From Procambarus clarkii (taxonomy: Eukaryota; Arthropoda; Malacostraca; Decapoda; Cambaridae), in NCBI RefSeq assembly GCF_040958095.1, contig NC_091154.1, forward strand, positions 43,201,452 to 43,265,451: DNA of 64,000 nt, in the 5' to 3' direction. The position numbers and the translations under genes are program-made. This document shows positions 8,863-18,834 of the stretch, in pieces (position 1 is the stretch's first letter; every line of letters begins with the position of its first letter). The notes under the pieces are model-generated. The model was not told where the DNA came from. It did not search any database and saw only the letters and a program-made list of their open reading frames with translations.

Positions 8863-11190
8863 TTACATGGAATTTATTAGGTATAGCTTCGTTTTTAACT
8901 TAAACTGGTTGAGAGAGGTACTGTCTTTAACATGGTTGGGAAGGTCATTCCACATCCTGGGCCCCTTGATTTGTAGAGCATTTCTGGTTTGATTAAGTCG
9001 TACTCTAGGAATATCAAAACTGTATTTATTTCTGGTGTGGTGCTCATGGGTTCTGTTACAACCTTCTATGAAGCTTTTGAGATCAGGATTGGCATTACAA
9101 TTTAGCGTTTTGTATATGTATAATACACATGAGTGAATGTGCAGTGACTTAATGTCTAACATATTCAGAGATTTGAGTAGGGGTACCGAGTGATGTCTGG
9201 GGCCAGAGTTGGATATTGTCCTAATAGCAGCTTTGTGTTGAGTAATTAGAGGACGTAAGTGATTTTGGGTAGTAGAGCCCCAAGCACAAATACCATAGTT
9301 GAGATATGGATAGATAAGGGAGTAATAGAGAGTCACCAGGGCAGGGCGTGGTACATAATATCTGATCTTAGAAAGAATGCCCACAGTTTTTGAAACTTTT
9401 TTTGATATGTTTAGAATGTGTCCCTGGAAATTCAGCTTGTGGTCAATGAGAATGCCAAGGAATTTGCCATCTAATTTGTTACAAATTTGGGTATTGTTTA
9501 TTTTGAGATTTATTTGATTAGAGGATTTATTGCCAAACAGAATATAGAAAGTTTTGTCAATGTTAAGGGTGAGTTTGTTGGCAGTTAGCCACAGATGGAC
9601 TTTATTTAGCTCAGTATTTACTGTGGCATTTAGAGCAAGGGGATCAGGACTGGAGTAAATGAAGGTTGTGTCGTCAGCAAATAGGATTGGTTTGAGGTGT
9701 TGGGAGGCATTTGGAAGGTCATTAATGTAGATGAGAAAGAGGAGAGGGCCAAGTATGCTGCCCTGGGGAACACCAATGTTGATGGGTAGGGTGGGCGAAA
9801 TTGTATTATTCACAGAAACACATTGGAGCCTGTCAGTAAGGTAGGATTTGAGGTATTGTAGGGAGTGTCCTCTGACACCATAATGATGTAATTTAAGAAG
9901 AAGGTTTTGGTGGTTGACAGTATCGAAAGCTTTACGCAGGTCCACAAATAACCCAACAGGGAACTCATTTTTATCAAGAGCTGTATGAATCGAGTTAAGC
10001 ATACTAATAAGTGCATCGTTAGTGCTTTTTTTGGGCCTGAAGCCATATTGGCAAGGGCTAAGTATATTGAGTTTGGCTAGATATGAGTAAAGCTGCTTAT
10101 AGATTAGTTTTTCAAAAATTTTTGACAAGTTTGGCAGGATTGATATAGGTCTGTAGTTGTTAACATCTGTGAGATCACCACATTTGTGGACAGGCGTTAC
10201 TCTCGCTTTTTTTAGAATATCTGGAAAGGTTTGGAGTTCAAGTGACTTGTTGAAGAGCAAAGCAATAGCAGGGGCTAAAGATCTGGAGGCTTTTTTGTAG
10301 ATTAAAGTTGGTATCTCCTCAAGGGCACCAGACTTGGTTTTAAGGGAAAGGATTATCTCATTGACGTCAATGGAATTAATAGGCTTTAGGTACAGAGACT
10401 GGGGATAGTTCCCTGTAAGATAGTCCTTAATGTCAGTACTGGAAGATGGAATATCATTAGCAAGGGATGAACCAATGGAAGAGAAGAACCTATTGAACTC
10501 AATAGCAGAATCAGAGGCTGAAAGCTGACCATCGTTATTAGACAGGAGAGTCGGTTTGCTATTTAAAGACTTTTTTGATCCCAATATTTGTGAAATTGTT
10601 CTCCATGTTTGTTTAATGTTGCTCTTTATTTGGGTAAATTTATCTTCGTAGTATTTAGTTTTGGCTCGTCTAATTATCTTAGATAGCAATAATGAGTAAT
10701 TCTTTGAGAATTCTTTGGAGACAATCCCTAACCTATACTTTTTCTCAAGGTCATGTTTTTTATTAATAGATTTAAGTATTCCCTTTGTAAGCCAAGGATT
10801 GTTAAGCCTTTTGGTTGTGACTTGTTTTGTAAGCATAGGACAGTGGGTATTATAAAGGCTAAGAGTTATTTGAAGAAAAGATTGAACTGCTAGGTTGATG
10901 TCCTCTATGTTACCTAACTCGGACTCCCAGTTGACATTATCAGTAGCAGTTATAAAATTGTCTATAGCAGTTTCATTGTGTAGTCTAAAACGTATCTCTC
11001 TTGACTCAAGAGGTGGTTTGCTAATGTTAGTTAAGAGAAATGTGGGGTAATGGTCTGTAGTGCTATCGGTGATTATACCTGAAGTAAGCGGAGAGGTTAT
11101 ATTTGTCCAGATGTGATCAAGAGTCGTGGCAGTGCTATCAGTGATTCTAGTAGGTCTAGTGATTAAGGGTATGAGGAAGCAGGAATTCAT
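8863..11190 (-). CDS. Family B ORF2, 5'-truncated EN-RT
   Basis: A 775-codon open frame. The N-terminus is the last third of the endonuclease (LITRPTRIT, TTLDHIWTN, and TTDHYPTF with the catalytic Asp-His). A ~150-residue linker leads to the RT at ~290-580: VTPVHKCGDL, NNYRPISILP, FGFRPKKST-like [44 protein letters not shown] and FADDTTFIYSS (catalytic ADD). A C-terminal region with ICAWGSTTQNHLRPLI and FDIPRVRLNQTRNALQIKGPRMWNDLP-type sequence is typical of Jockey/CR1/L2-group elements. The frame is unbroken from truncation point to stop, so the insertion is young or well preserved, but it lacks the N-terminal EN and ORF1 and is not autonomous. Confidence 0.9.
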   Translation of the reverse strand: MNSCFLIPLITRPTRITDSTATTLDHIWTNITSPLTSGIITDSTTDHYPTFLLTNISKPPLESREIRFRLHNETAIDNFITATDNVNWESELGNIEDINLAVQSFLQITLSLYNTHCPMLTKQVTTKRLNNPWLTKGILKSINKKHDLEKKYRLGIVSKEFSKNYSLLLSKIIRRAKTKYYEDKFTQIKSNIKQTWRTISQILGSKKSLNSKPTLLSNNDGQLSASDSAIEFNRFFSSIGSSLANDIPSSSTDIKDYLTGNYPQSLYLKPINSIDVNEIILSLKTKSGALEEIPTLIYKKASRSLAPAIALLFNKSLELQTFPDILKKARVTPVHKCGDLTDVNNYRPISILPNLSKIFEKLIYKQLYSYLAKLNILSPCQYGFRPKKSTNDALISMLNSIHTALDKNEFPVGLFVDLRKAFDTVNHQNLLLKLHHYGVRGHSLQYLKSYLTDRLQCVSVNNTISPTLPINIGVPQGSILGPLLFLIYINDLPNASQHLKPILFADDTTFIYSSPDPLALNATVNTELNKVHLWLTANKLTLNIDKTFYILFGNKSSNQINLKINNTQICNKLDGKFLGILIDHKLNFQGHILNISKKVSKTVGILSKIRYYVPRPALVTLYYSLIYPYLNYGICAWGSTTQNHLRPLITQHKAAIRTISNSGPRHHSVPLLKSLNMLDIKSLHIHSCVLYIYKTLNCNANPDLKSFIEGCNRTHEHHTRNKYSFDIPRVRLNQTRNALQIKGPRMWNDLPNHVKDSTSLNQFKLKTKLYLINSM

Positions 11191-11227
11191 ACAGTTGAGG
11201 AAGCTAACAGCAGTAGGGTGTTCAATG

Positions 11228-11269
11228 GGCCATCGCCCATTGTCATTGTCTTGACAATGGGCGATGGCC
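11228..11269. repeat. 18-bp inverted repeat at the insertion junction
   Basis: 11228-11245 (GGCCATCGCCCATTGTCA) is the exact reverse complement of 11252-11269, with a 6-bp spacer. The right arm is native family A sequence; the left arm is an inverted copy of it fused to the 5' end of the family B insertion. Confidence 0.95.
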
Positions 11270-12036
11270 TATACTTTGAGTGGGGAGTCCGTATAAACAA
11301 CTGGGCCTCTACCCTTCAGACTGAACTATTTGCCTTGATCCTTGCACTGAAATGTGTACAAGTCTCAAAACTTGATACATTAATTGTAAGTGACTCCTTA
11401 TCATCCTTAAATGCTCTCAACTCTTTAAGACATAACTGTAACATGCTCGTGTCCGAAGCTAGACACAAATACAACAAAATTATTAAGGATGGTAACAGAG
11501 TCCATTTCATGTGGTCTCCATCTCATGTTGGGCTCCGAATGCATGATAGAGCTGATAAGTTAGCCAAAGAATCTGCCTTTAAAGGAGCCGTTGAGTGTAA
11601 CCTTGGATTGTCAATGAGCGATCTGAGAGCAGCAGTACACCGAGAACTTCAACAAGATCTTGTAGATCTGAGGCAAAGTGAAATTGACACCAGTAATTCC
11701 ATCTATCATCATACTATCATGCAAGAGGAGCCACACATCTATGAATCATCCAATAAAATCAGCAAACTTCTAGATGTTACTACTGCTCGGCTTAGACTCG
11801 GTTACAAGTATCTCTGGGAATTCTCATTATCTGCTGATGTAGACCTGACCAAATGTAAACTGTGTCAACAAAATTATTCGCACACCCTCCGTCACTATGT
11901 GATGGAGTGCGAAAAGATACGTGAATTTAGAGACAATTCTATAACCAATGTTCCAGCGATGTGTCAATATTTCATTCAAAATGATCTGCTACCAGAAATT
12001 TTAGCCAAATATCCCCAGTTTGCTAACTGTAGGTAG
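11246..12036 (+). pseudogene. Family A ORF2, second part: RNase H and C2HC knuckle
   Basis: Continuation of the ORF interrupted at 8455. The RNase H domain continues with TELFALILAL (catalytic Glu), LIVSDSLSSL (catalytic Asp) and MWSPSHVG ... DRADKLAKES (last catalytic Asp). The C-terminus has the C2HC knuckle KCKLCQQNYSHTLRHYVMEC. It ends NCR followed by TAG at 12034-12036, as in the other A copies. All RNase H acidic residues are present, in contrast to the copy at 29181. Confidence 0.9.
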
Positions 12037-12345
12037 TAACTAAGTGATTGTAACCTATCCACCGCTGCCCACTGGATGGGGGGCAGTGTGCAGGACAAAC
12101 ATATAAATTTTGACACTAGCTCTCCACATATGTCAGTTGCTTAATTTAGAACCTGTACTTGAGGTCGATCTCGAACCCATTGTTGATGTGATGACTTATA
12201 TTGAATTTTGTAACTAGCTCATCAAGATTATAACTTGCTTAGCTAAATGAATTGTGGGGTTCAGTCCCTGAGCCCATTATGTGCCTCTGTAACCCTTTCC
12301 ACTACCGCCCACAAGATGGGTATGGGGTGCATAATAAATGAACTA
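12037..12345 (+). mobile_element. Family A 3' UTR and terminus
   Basis: About 300 bp: GATTGTAACCTATCCACCGC, GAGGTCGATCTCGAACCC, TAACTTGCTTAGCTAAATGA, CCCACAAGATGGGTATGGGG, then GTGCATAATAAATGAACTAA. It contains two similar G-rich motifs (near 12063-12090 and 12303-12330), which are the apparent sources of the minisatellites at 2358 and 5868. The end abuts a B' fragment. Confidence 0.85.
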
Positions 12346-13630
12346 AACTAACTAACCTCTCTCTCTCCAAAACTCTAAGCCTCTACAACACTCACTGTCC
12401 CCTCCTTACCAAACAAGTAACTGACAAAAGAATAAACAATCCGTGGCTTATAAGTGGCATAATCAAATCAATCAACAAAAAACATGAATATGAAAAGAAA
12501 TTTAGGATTGGCCTAGTTACAAAGGAAGTAGTTAAAAGATACTCATCAGTGCTTACCAGTATCATAAGAAAAGCTAAACTTTCATATAATGAGACTCGAT
12601 TCAAAGAAGGAAAAGGCAACATGAAAAGCACATGGAATACCATCTCTAATATCCTAGGAACTAAACAACACTCCCACAACCAGATAACACTCTTAGGATG
12701 GCTTTACACCGTCAACTGATTTAGAAATGGCAAATGAATTTAATAGCTTCTTTTCATCGATTAGTGCTAACCTTGCCAGTAAAATCCCACAGACTCAGAC
12801 ACATATCTCTCAGGCAGCTATCCAAACACTCTTCTCCTTTCACCAGTCAGCCCGACAGATGTTGTGTCCATCATACACTCACTAAAAACCAAAGCTGGGA
12901 ACATCAGTGAAATCCCATCCATTGTATACAAGAGTGCCTCCCATGTCCATGCGCCACCTATAGCTTTGCTGTTCAACAAATCCCTTGAATGTCATACCTT
13001 CCCTGATCTCCTTAAAAAAGCAAGAGTAACGCCAGTTCATAAAGGAGGTAATCCGTCAGACATAAACAACTATAGACCAATATCAAACCTACCCATACTA
13101 TAAAAAATATTTGAAAAAAATTATCTACAAACAGCTATACTCTTACCTCGTAAAATTCGACATTTTTAGCCCCTGTCACTTTGGCTTCCGCTCCCAAAAG
13201 AGTACCAACGATGCAATTATTAGTCTCCTTGATAAAATTTACTCAGCTCTTGACAAAAATGAGTTTCCAATTGGACTCTTCATTGACCTGAGAAAGGCCT
13301 TTGATACTGTTAATCACAATTACCTCTTACGTAAACTTCATCATTATGGAACCCGAGGCCATGCACTGAACTATATCCAATCCTATCTTTGTGATAGACA
13401 CCAATGTGTAGCCATCAATAATATAACCTCTCCCACTCTACCAATAACCGTTGGAGTGCCACAGGGTAGCATCTTGGGACCTCTCCTGTTTCTTATATAC
13501 ATCAATGATCTGCCTAATGTCTCTAACATTCTGAAACCTATATTTTTGCTGATGATACTACCCTCATCTACTCTAACCCCAACCCACATACAGTAAATAA
13601 TGTTGTTAATAATGAACTAAAAAAAGTCTA
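12346..13630 (+). pseudogene. Family B' LINE ORF2 fragment, frameshifted
   Basis: Plus-strand copy of the B' subfamily beginning in the EN-RT linker (NNPWLISGIIKS-like sequence near 12430) and running to the RT palm. Recognisable pieces: SIIHSLKTKAGNISEIPSIV (12864 on), [67 protein letters not shown] (to ~13510). Frameshifts occur near 12700, 12840, 13100 (a TAA after NLPIL) and at ~13540, where the catalytic FADD block is split out of frame. Sequence similarity ends near 13630. It is the only B-type fragment of this length on the plus strand. Confidence 0.85.
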
Positions 13631-14890
13631 CTTGCCAAAAGGCACCGAAGATCCCAAAACAAGAATGTAACAGTTAAAAGGAACAAAGAATACACATACC
13701 TGAAAAGTACCTGATAAATTGCAAGAAGTACATAAGGCACACGTAATGTAAACAAACCAAAGCTTAAAACTAAATGGAAAAACGTAATCATAGCTAAAAG
13801 GAAATGGTTAAAAAGCGCATGCTGCATAGACTTAAAAACCCTTAATAACCCAAGCAGGAAGGAAGTATAACAAATAAGTCATTAATCTATAACAATATTT
13901 CAAATTATAACCAAGGAAAGGGGAGAGCATACCCCTGAACGCAAATACCTGCTAGGGCAAAACACTTAGGACTAAATTTAGGCCAAAAATATACACAGAA
14001 CAAACAAACTATGCAACATACAAGCATAATAAATATATTAAATGGAAGTAAACAAAAGAAGAATAAACAGACCGCAGTATGAAACACGATAGGACCTAGA
14101 CTTGTGCCAGCTAAGAGCAAGGACTAAAAGAGAGAATATGCCAGGAAAGCACAAAATAACCAATAATTCAAATAAAACCAAATGAGGAAAAAAAAAGAAA
14201 ATGAACAAACTTGTGGCAGCTGGGTGGGAGTGTGGTACGCCTTAGATGATGCAGGCCTCCACGCGGCCAGGGCGGGGGTTGAGGTGGGGGGGGTGGAGTT
14301 GGGGGGCAAGGCGTGTGGCTGGAGATGTTGCTTGCACATGACTACCCAGAAGATTCGGCACCGTTCCGCCCAATAGGACACGCCCTTGAGGCCTATGGCA
14401 ACCAGAGGCTGGCAGGCACTCCCCAAAGGCCCAAGGGAAGCCTCCAAGCCGTCGAAAAAAGGGGATAGGCTCAGGTCGCTAACACGTAACCCAGCGCAGG
14501 GACGCGAAGCTGGGTGCACGTCCATCATGTGCCACAGGGCCTGCCCAATCAACAGGGAGGGCTGATGCCTGAAAGCCAATGAAAAGTAGAGAAGTGTTAC
14601 CTGCTGGTGCCGACCGTCATAACTGCGGTCCCGCCCATCCTACCCCCAGAGGTTAATGCCCAGTCCACAAGGAGGTCCGTTAGACGGAGGTCGGGGACCT
14701 CGGAAGGGGTGGACATCGTCCATAGAGGCAGTAGAAAGGCGTCGTAATGAACTGGGAAAGTCGAATTTCGACAAGCAGTCACGTCGGCGGGGAAGGGCAT
14801 GAAGGGATCTGCTGTTTACACGATGCACAGCCACAGGGAACAAGGAAGAGTGGTGCCAGGGCACCTGTTTATTTATGCCCCATGCTATGT
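13631..14890. other. Unassigned region, AT-rich then GC-rich, possible unknown element
   Basis: 13631-14200 is A-rich on the plus strand with no coding signal. 14200-14870 is markedly G/C-rich and on the minus strand carries short open frames of 67-151 codons (for example 14597-14800, ending LTSGGRMGGTAVMTVGTSR) that I do not recognise. The abrupt base-composition change suggests part of an unidentified mobile element or an old exon read on the minus strand, but nothing in the sequence settles this. Confidence 0.3.
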
Positions 14891-15360
14891 GCGCGCAGCT
14901 GACCCATTAAGGGGCGACAGGCGTATATTCTTTATTCAGAAATTTATCCGCTTTTCAACCAGGTCCAAATCTTGAGATATTGTTACAATAAGCGTTTGAA
15001 AACAAAGTTTATATCTTTATTTAAAATATAAAACATTAACGTTTATCGCTGTATCTCTCTGAATAACATAATTTATCGGAATTGGGAAGCCTGTATTGTC
15101 CACCAGGCTGGACACTGATGCATTGGAAGTTTTCATATGTCCAATCACGGCGATGGTGTAGTACTTGCTATTTATTTAACCATATCTTGGCTTTCATTTA
15201 ATATATATTTTCCTTGGAATGTAGTCACATTATCGTTTACATCTGTCTTTATTATGGCATATAGATATTAACGGTACTTTGCATATATGCAAATGAATTA
15301 CACAATTGATTGGCTTGTGTGCAGGCCTTCACACTTCCTGAGCTAGCCATATATACACAA
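14891..15360. repeat. Dispersed AT-rich repeat, related to 3586-5858
   Basis: 15060-15360 matches 3586-3860 block by block (see that entry). 14990-15080 contains TTTATATCTTTATTTAAAAT and ATAAAACATTAACGTTTATC, resembling the ~190-bp satellite. It shows the satellite is dispersed, not confined to one array. Confidence 0.55.
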
Positions 15361-15548
15361 TATTAGCATATTATGCATATATAGGCATAGGATAGGTTAG
15401 GTGTTTAGGTTTTGTTGGTGATTATTTGTATTTATAGCACGTGGGTGAAGCATTTATAGCGTTGTGGTTCGAACAAAATTCGTCAGTGAAGCACTTGTTC
15501 CGGAAGTGTCCGAACGAAATCAGTTGAGAGTCGTGTGTAAACTGTTTT

Positions 15549-15729
15549 TCATTCATAAACAGGGGGTTTGGCGGGTGCATGTAATTACTTTTGGGCCTTT
15601 GTTTGGAGGATGGGCTGCAAATCCACTACTGCAGTTTCGGATACTATCGGTTCAGTCAGCCTGTCCTACAAACAAACAAAGACCCAAAAGTGATTCCATG
15701 CACCCGCCAAACCCCCTGTTTATGAATGC
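15549..15729. repeat. Fold-back inverted repeat, ~56-bp arms
   Basis: The left arm 15549-15604 (contains AACAGGGGGTTTGGCGGGTG) is the near-perfect reverse complement of the right arm 15673-15729 (contains CACCCGCCAAACCCCCTGTT), with a spacer of about 68 bp. Only a few mismatches are visible. This would form a long hairpin and may be a small fold-back or MITE-type element; no transposase is present. Confidence 0.85.
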
Positions 15730-15947
15730 AAAACGGTATACACACCCCAGGAAACACAAAACGTTTTCTGGCGTTTACATTTGGTAGCAGAATAGTGGCA
15801 CTGTAACTTTTATATAAAGTCGTCTTTTGAACGTATAATATACGTTAATTTCAGTATATGAAATCCATGATATTTTTAGCAAATGTATAAATGACGTTTT
15901 ATAGCATTTATAATTTAAATTAAGTATCAGTTACCTAATGTGAATTT

Positions 15948-16004
15948 GTTTGTGTGTGTGTGTATGTGTGTATTCATGTAGTTATGCTTGCGGGGGTTAA
16001 GTCT
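15948..16004 (-). mobile_element. Family D LINE 3' end in inverted orientation
   Basis: Read on the minus strand, 15983-16001 gives CTTAACCCCCGCAAGCATAA, matching the family D 3' UTR (CTCAACCCCCGCAAGCACAA at 17541-17560), followed by a degenerate tail and an (AC)n run at 15948-15972. It is the only minus-strand family D piece and sits back to back with the (CA)n that precedes the plus-strand chain. Confidence 0.6.
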
Positions 16005-17481
<1,477 letters not shown>

Positions 17482-17581
17482 GCTCAGGAATCTGTACACC
17501 AGTTGATTGACGGTTGAGAGGCGGGACCAAAGAGCCAGAGCTCAACCCCCGCAAGCACAATTAGGTGAGTACAATTAGGTG

Positions 17582-17584
<3 letters not shown>
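17482..17584 (+). mobile_element. Family D 3' UTR with duplicated 14-bp terminal motif
   Basis: Short 3' UTR (GCTCAGGAATCTGTACACC, GGTTGAGAGGCGGGACCAAA, CTCAACCCCCGCAAGCACAA) ending in two tandem copies of AATTAGGTGAGTAC, then (AC)n. The same layout ends the D copies at 21768 and 22730. Confidence 0.9.

Positions 17585-17644
<60 letters not shown>
17585..17644. repeat. (AC)n microsatellite, 60 bp
   Basis: Pure AC dinucleotide joining the tail of one family D copy to the ORF1-side sequence of the next. Confidence 0.95.
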
Positions 17645-17646
<2 letters not shown>

Positions 17647-17729
17647 TCAGACGGTCTATTATAATACATGGATTATTCGAATCTAGGGCACCAACAAGAC
17701 AAGAGAGAATAGAAACAGAAAAATACGAA

Positions 17730-18398
17730 TTGCACGAGATATTGAGGTGTATTGGAGCAGAGATGGCAGAACGCGAGGTGGATATCAATCGACGGGTTGG
17801 ACCTTACAATTGTACCAAGAATAGACCTGTTCTGGTGCAATTCTCCAATGAGGAGGCAGTGGAGTACATAATGAGGAGCAAGCATTTACTCAGAGGAAGT
17901 GAAACCCATTACAATGTGTTTATAGAGAGGTTTATGACGAAAGATGAGCAAACAGCCCACAAAAATAGATGGCAACAACGACAACGTACTAGCCTCTCAG
18001 GTAGTCTCACCTCCCAGGTCACATCCCAGGTCACCTCCCAGGTCACCTCCCAGGTCACCTCCAAGGTCGCATCCTCCCCAACTCAGCCCTCCTATACATC
18101 CCCCCTGCCTCAGCCTCCCAAAACCCCCCTGTCCCTTCCACATTTGCACCGCCACAACGATTCCCCTGCCCCTGCTACATCACACTTGTCAGCGACCCCA
18201 GTGGGTCACGCCATGCCCTCCCCAAACCCACCTTCCCATCCCCCCTCCCCAAATACCCCTTCCCACTCCCCTGCCCCTTCTACCCCATTGACTTCAATTC
18301 CATCTACTCCATCCCAGCTTCCACTGCACCCCTCTTCCACTCACCCCCAAACCCCACCCAACCCTCACCCCTCCTATGCACCTCCAGCCCACATTTAA
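17730..18398 (+). CDS. Family D ORF1-like region, RRM-like fold plus Pro-rich linker
   Basis: About 220 codons. Residues 1-75 resemble the C-terminal nucleic-acid-binding part of a LINE ORF1 protein: EREVDINRRVG, RPVLVQFSNEEAVEYIMRSK, FIERFMTKDEQTAHKNRW. The rest is low-complexity Pro/Ser/Thr/Gln, including a repeated SQVT tetrad near residue 95 (DNA repeat TCCCAGGTCACC). The open frame extends upstream of the ATG toward the (AC)n tract, so the true N-terminus is missing. Pro-rich sequence continues in other frames to ~18830 and then passes into the EN-RT frame, suggesting one long ORF broken by small indels in the C-rich linker, or a frameshift arrangement. I do not claim a function beyond likely RNA binding in the element's RNP. 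Confidence 0.65.
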   Translation: MHEILRCIGAEMAEREVDINRRVGPYNCTKNRPVLVQFSNEEAVEYIMRSKHLLRGSETHYNVFIERFMTKDEQTAHKNRWQQRQRTSLSGSLTSQVTSQVTSQVTSQVTSKVASSPTQPSYTSPLPQPPKTPLSLPHLHRHNDSPAPATSHLSATPVGHAMPSPNPPSHPPSPNTPSHSPAPSTPLTSIPSTPSQLPLHPSSTHPQTPPNPHPSYAPPAHI

Positions 18399-18834
18399 CC
18401 CCCTCACCTTGTGACCCCCTAACACCTTCCCCCATCTCCCTCTTCCCCTCTTCTACCCCAAAACCCCCACCTACCCCCGATTCCCCCCTAACTAATATAC
18501 CCTCTCTTCCACTCCCAGCACCCATGCTCCATTCTCATCTCAGCTCTCCGCCCTCAGTATCCCTCTTCCCCCCAACCTCTCAACCTCTATCTGACTCTCA
18601 GTCCCACTCTATTTCTCAACCCCCCTATGCTATTCAGACCCCTAACTTTCAGACCCATTATGCCCTTCCTACCCCCCTAGATGCCCAGACCCCATTCGCC
18701 TACCAGGCACTCCCAGGCACCCCCCTAGCACCCCCCCACTCACCCCCACAGCCCCCACTTGCCCCCCAGACACCCCCAGTTCCCCCCAGACCCCTGGTGA
18801 AAGGGGGAACTCTGACACCCGAGTTTCCAAGAAG

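Larger units (their letters stand above)
8456..11224 (-). mobile_element. Family B LINE inserted into family A RNase H
   Basis: A 5'-truncated family B copy on the minus strand. Its 3' end is the low-coordinate side: an (ATT)n tail (8458-8491), then a 3' UTR with GCCCGAAACGCTTTGCGTAA (8584-8603 as complement). Its 5' end lies within the EN domain at ~11224. The element sits exactly between the two halves of a family A RNase H; a 4-base TTGT is shared at both flanks (8452-8455 and 11246-11249), a possible short target-site duplication. Confidence 0.9.

Noticed and set aside
14566-14597. A 32-nt GT...AG segment on the minus strand that could join two open frames as an intron
   Set aside because: It is shorter than spliceosomal introns normally are, and neither flanking frame is recognisable.
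18304-18525. Minus-strand Gly/Glu-rich ORF opposite the family D Pro-rich linker
   Set aside because: It is the complement of C-rich low-complexity coding sequence and has no domain; the plus strand carries the element's frame.
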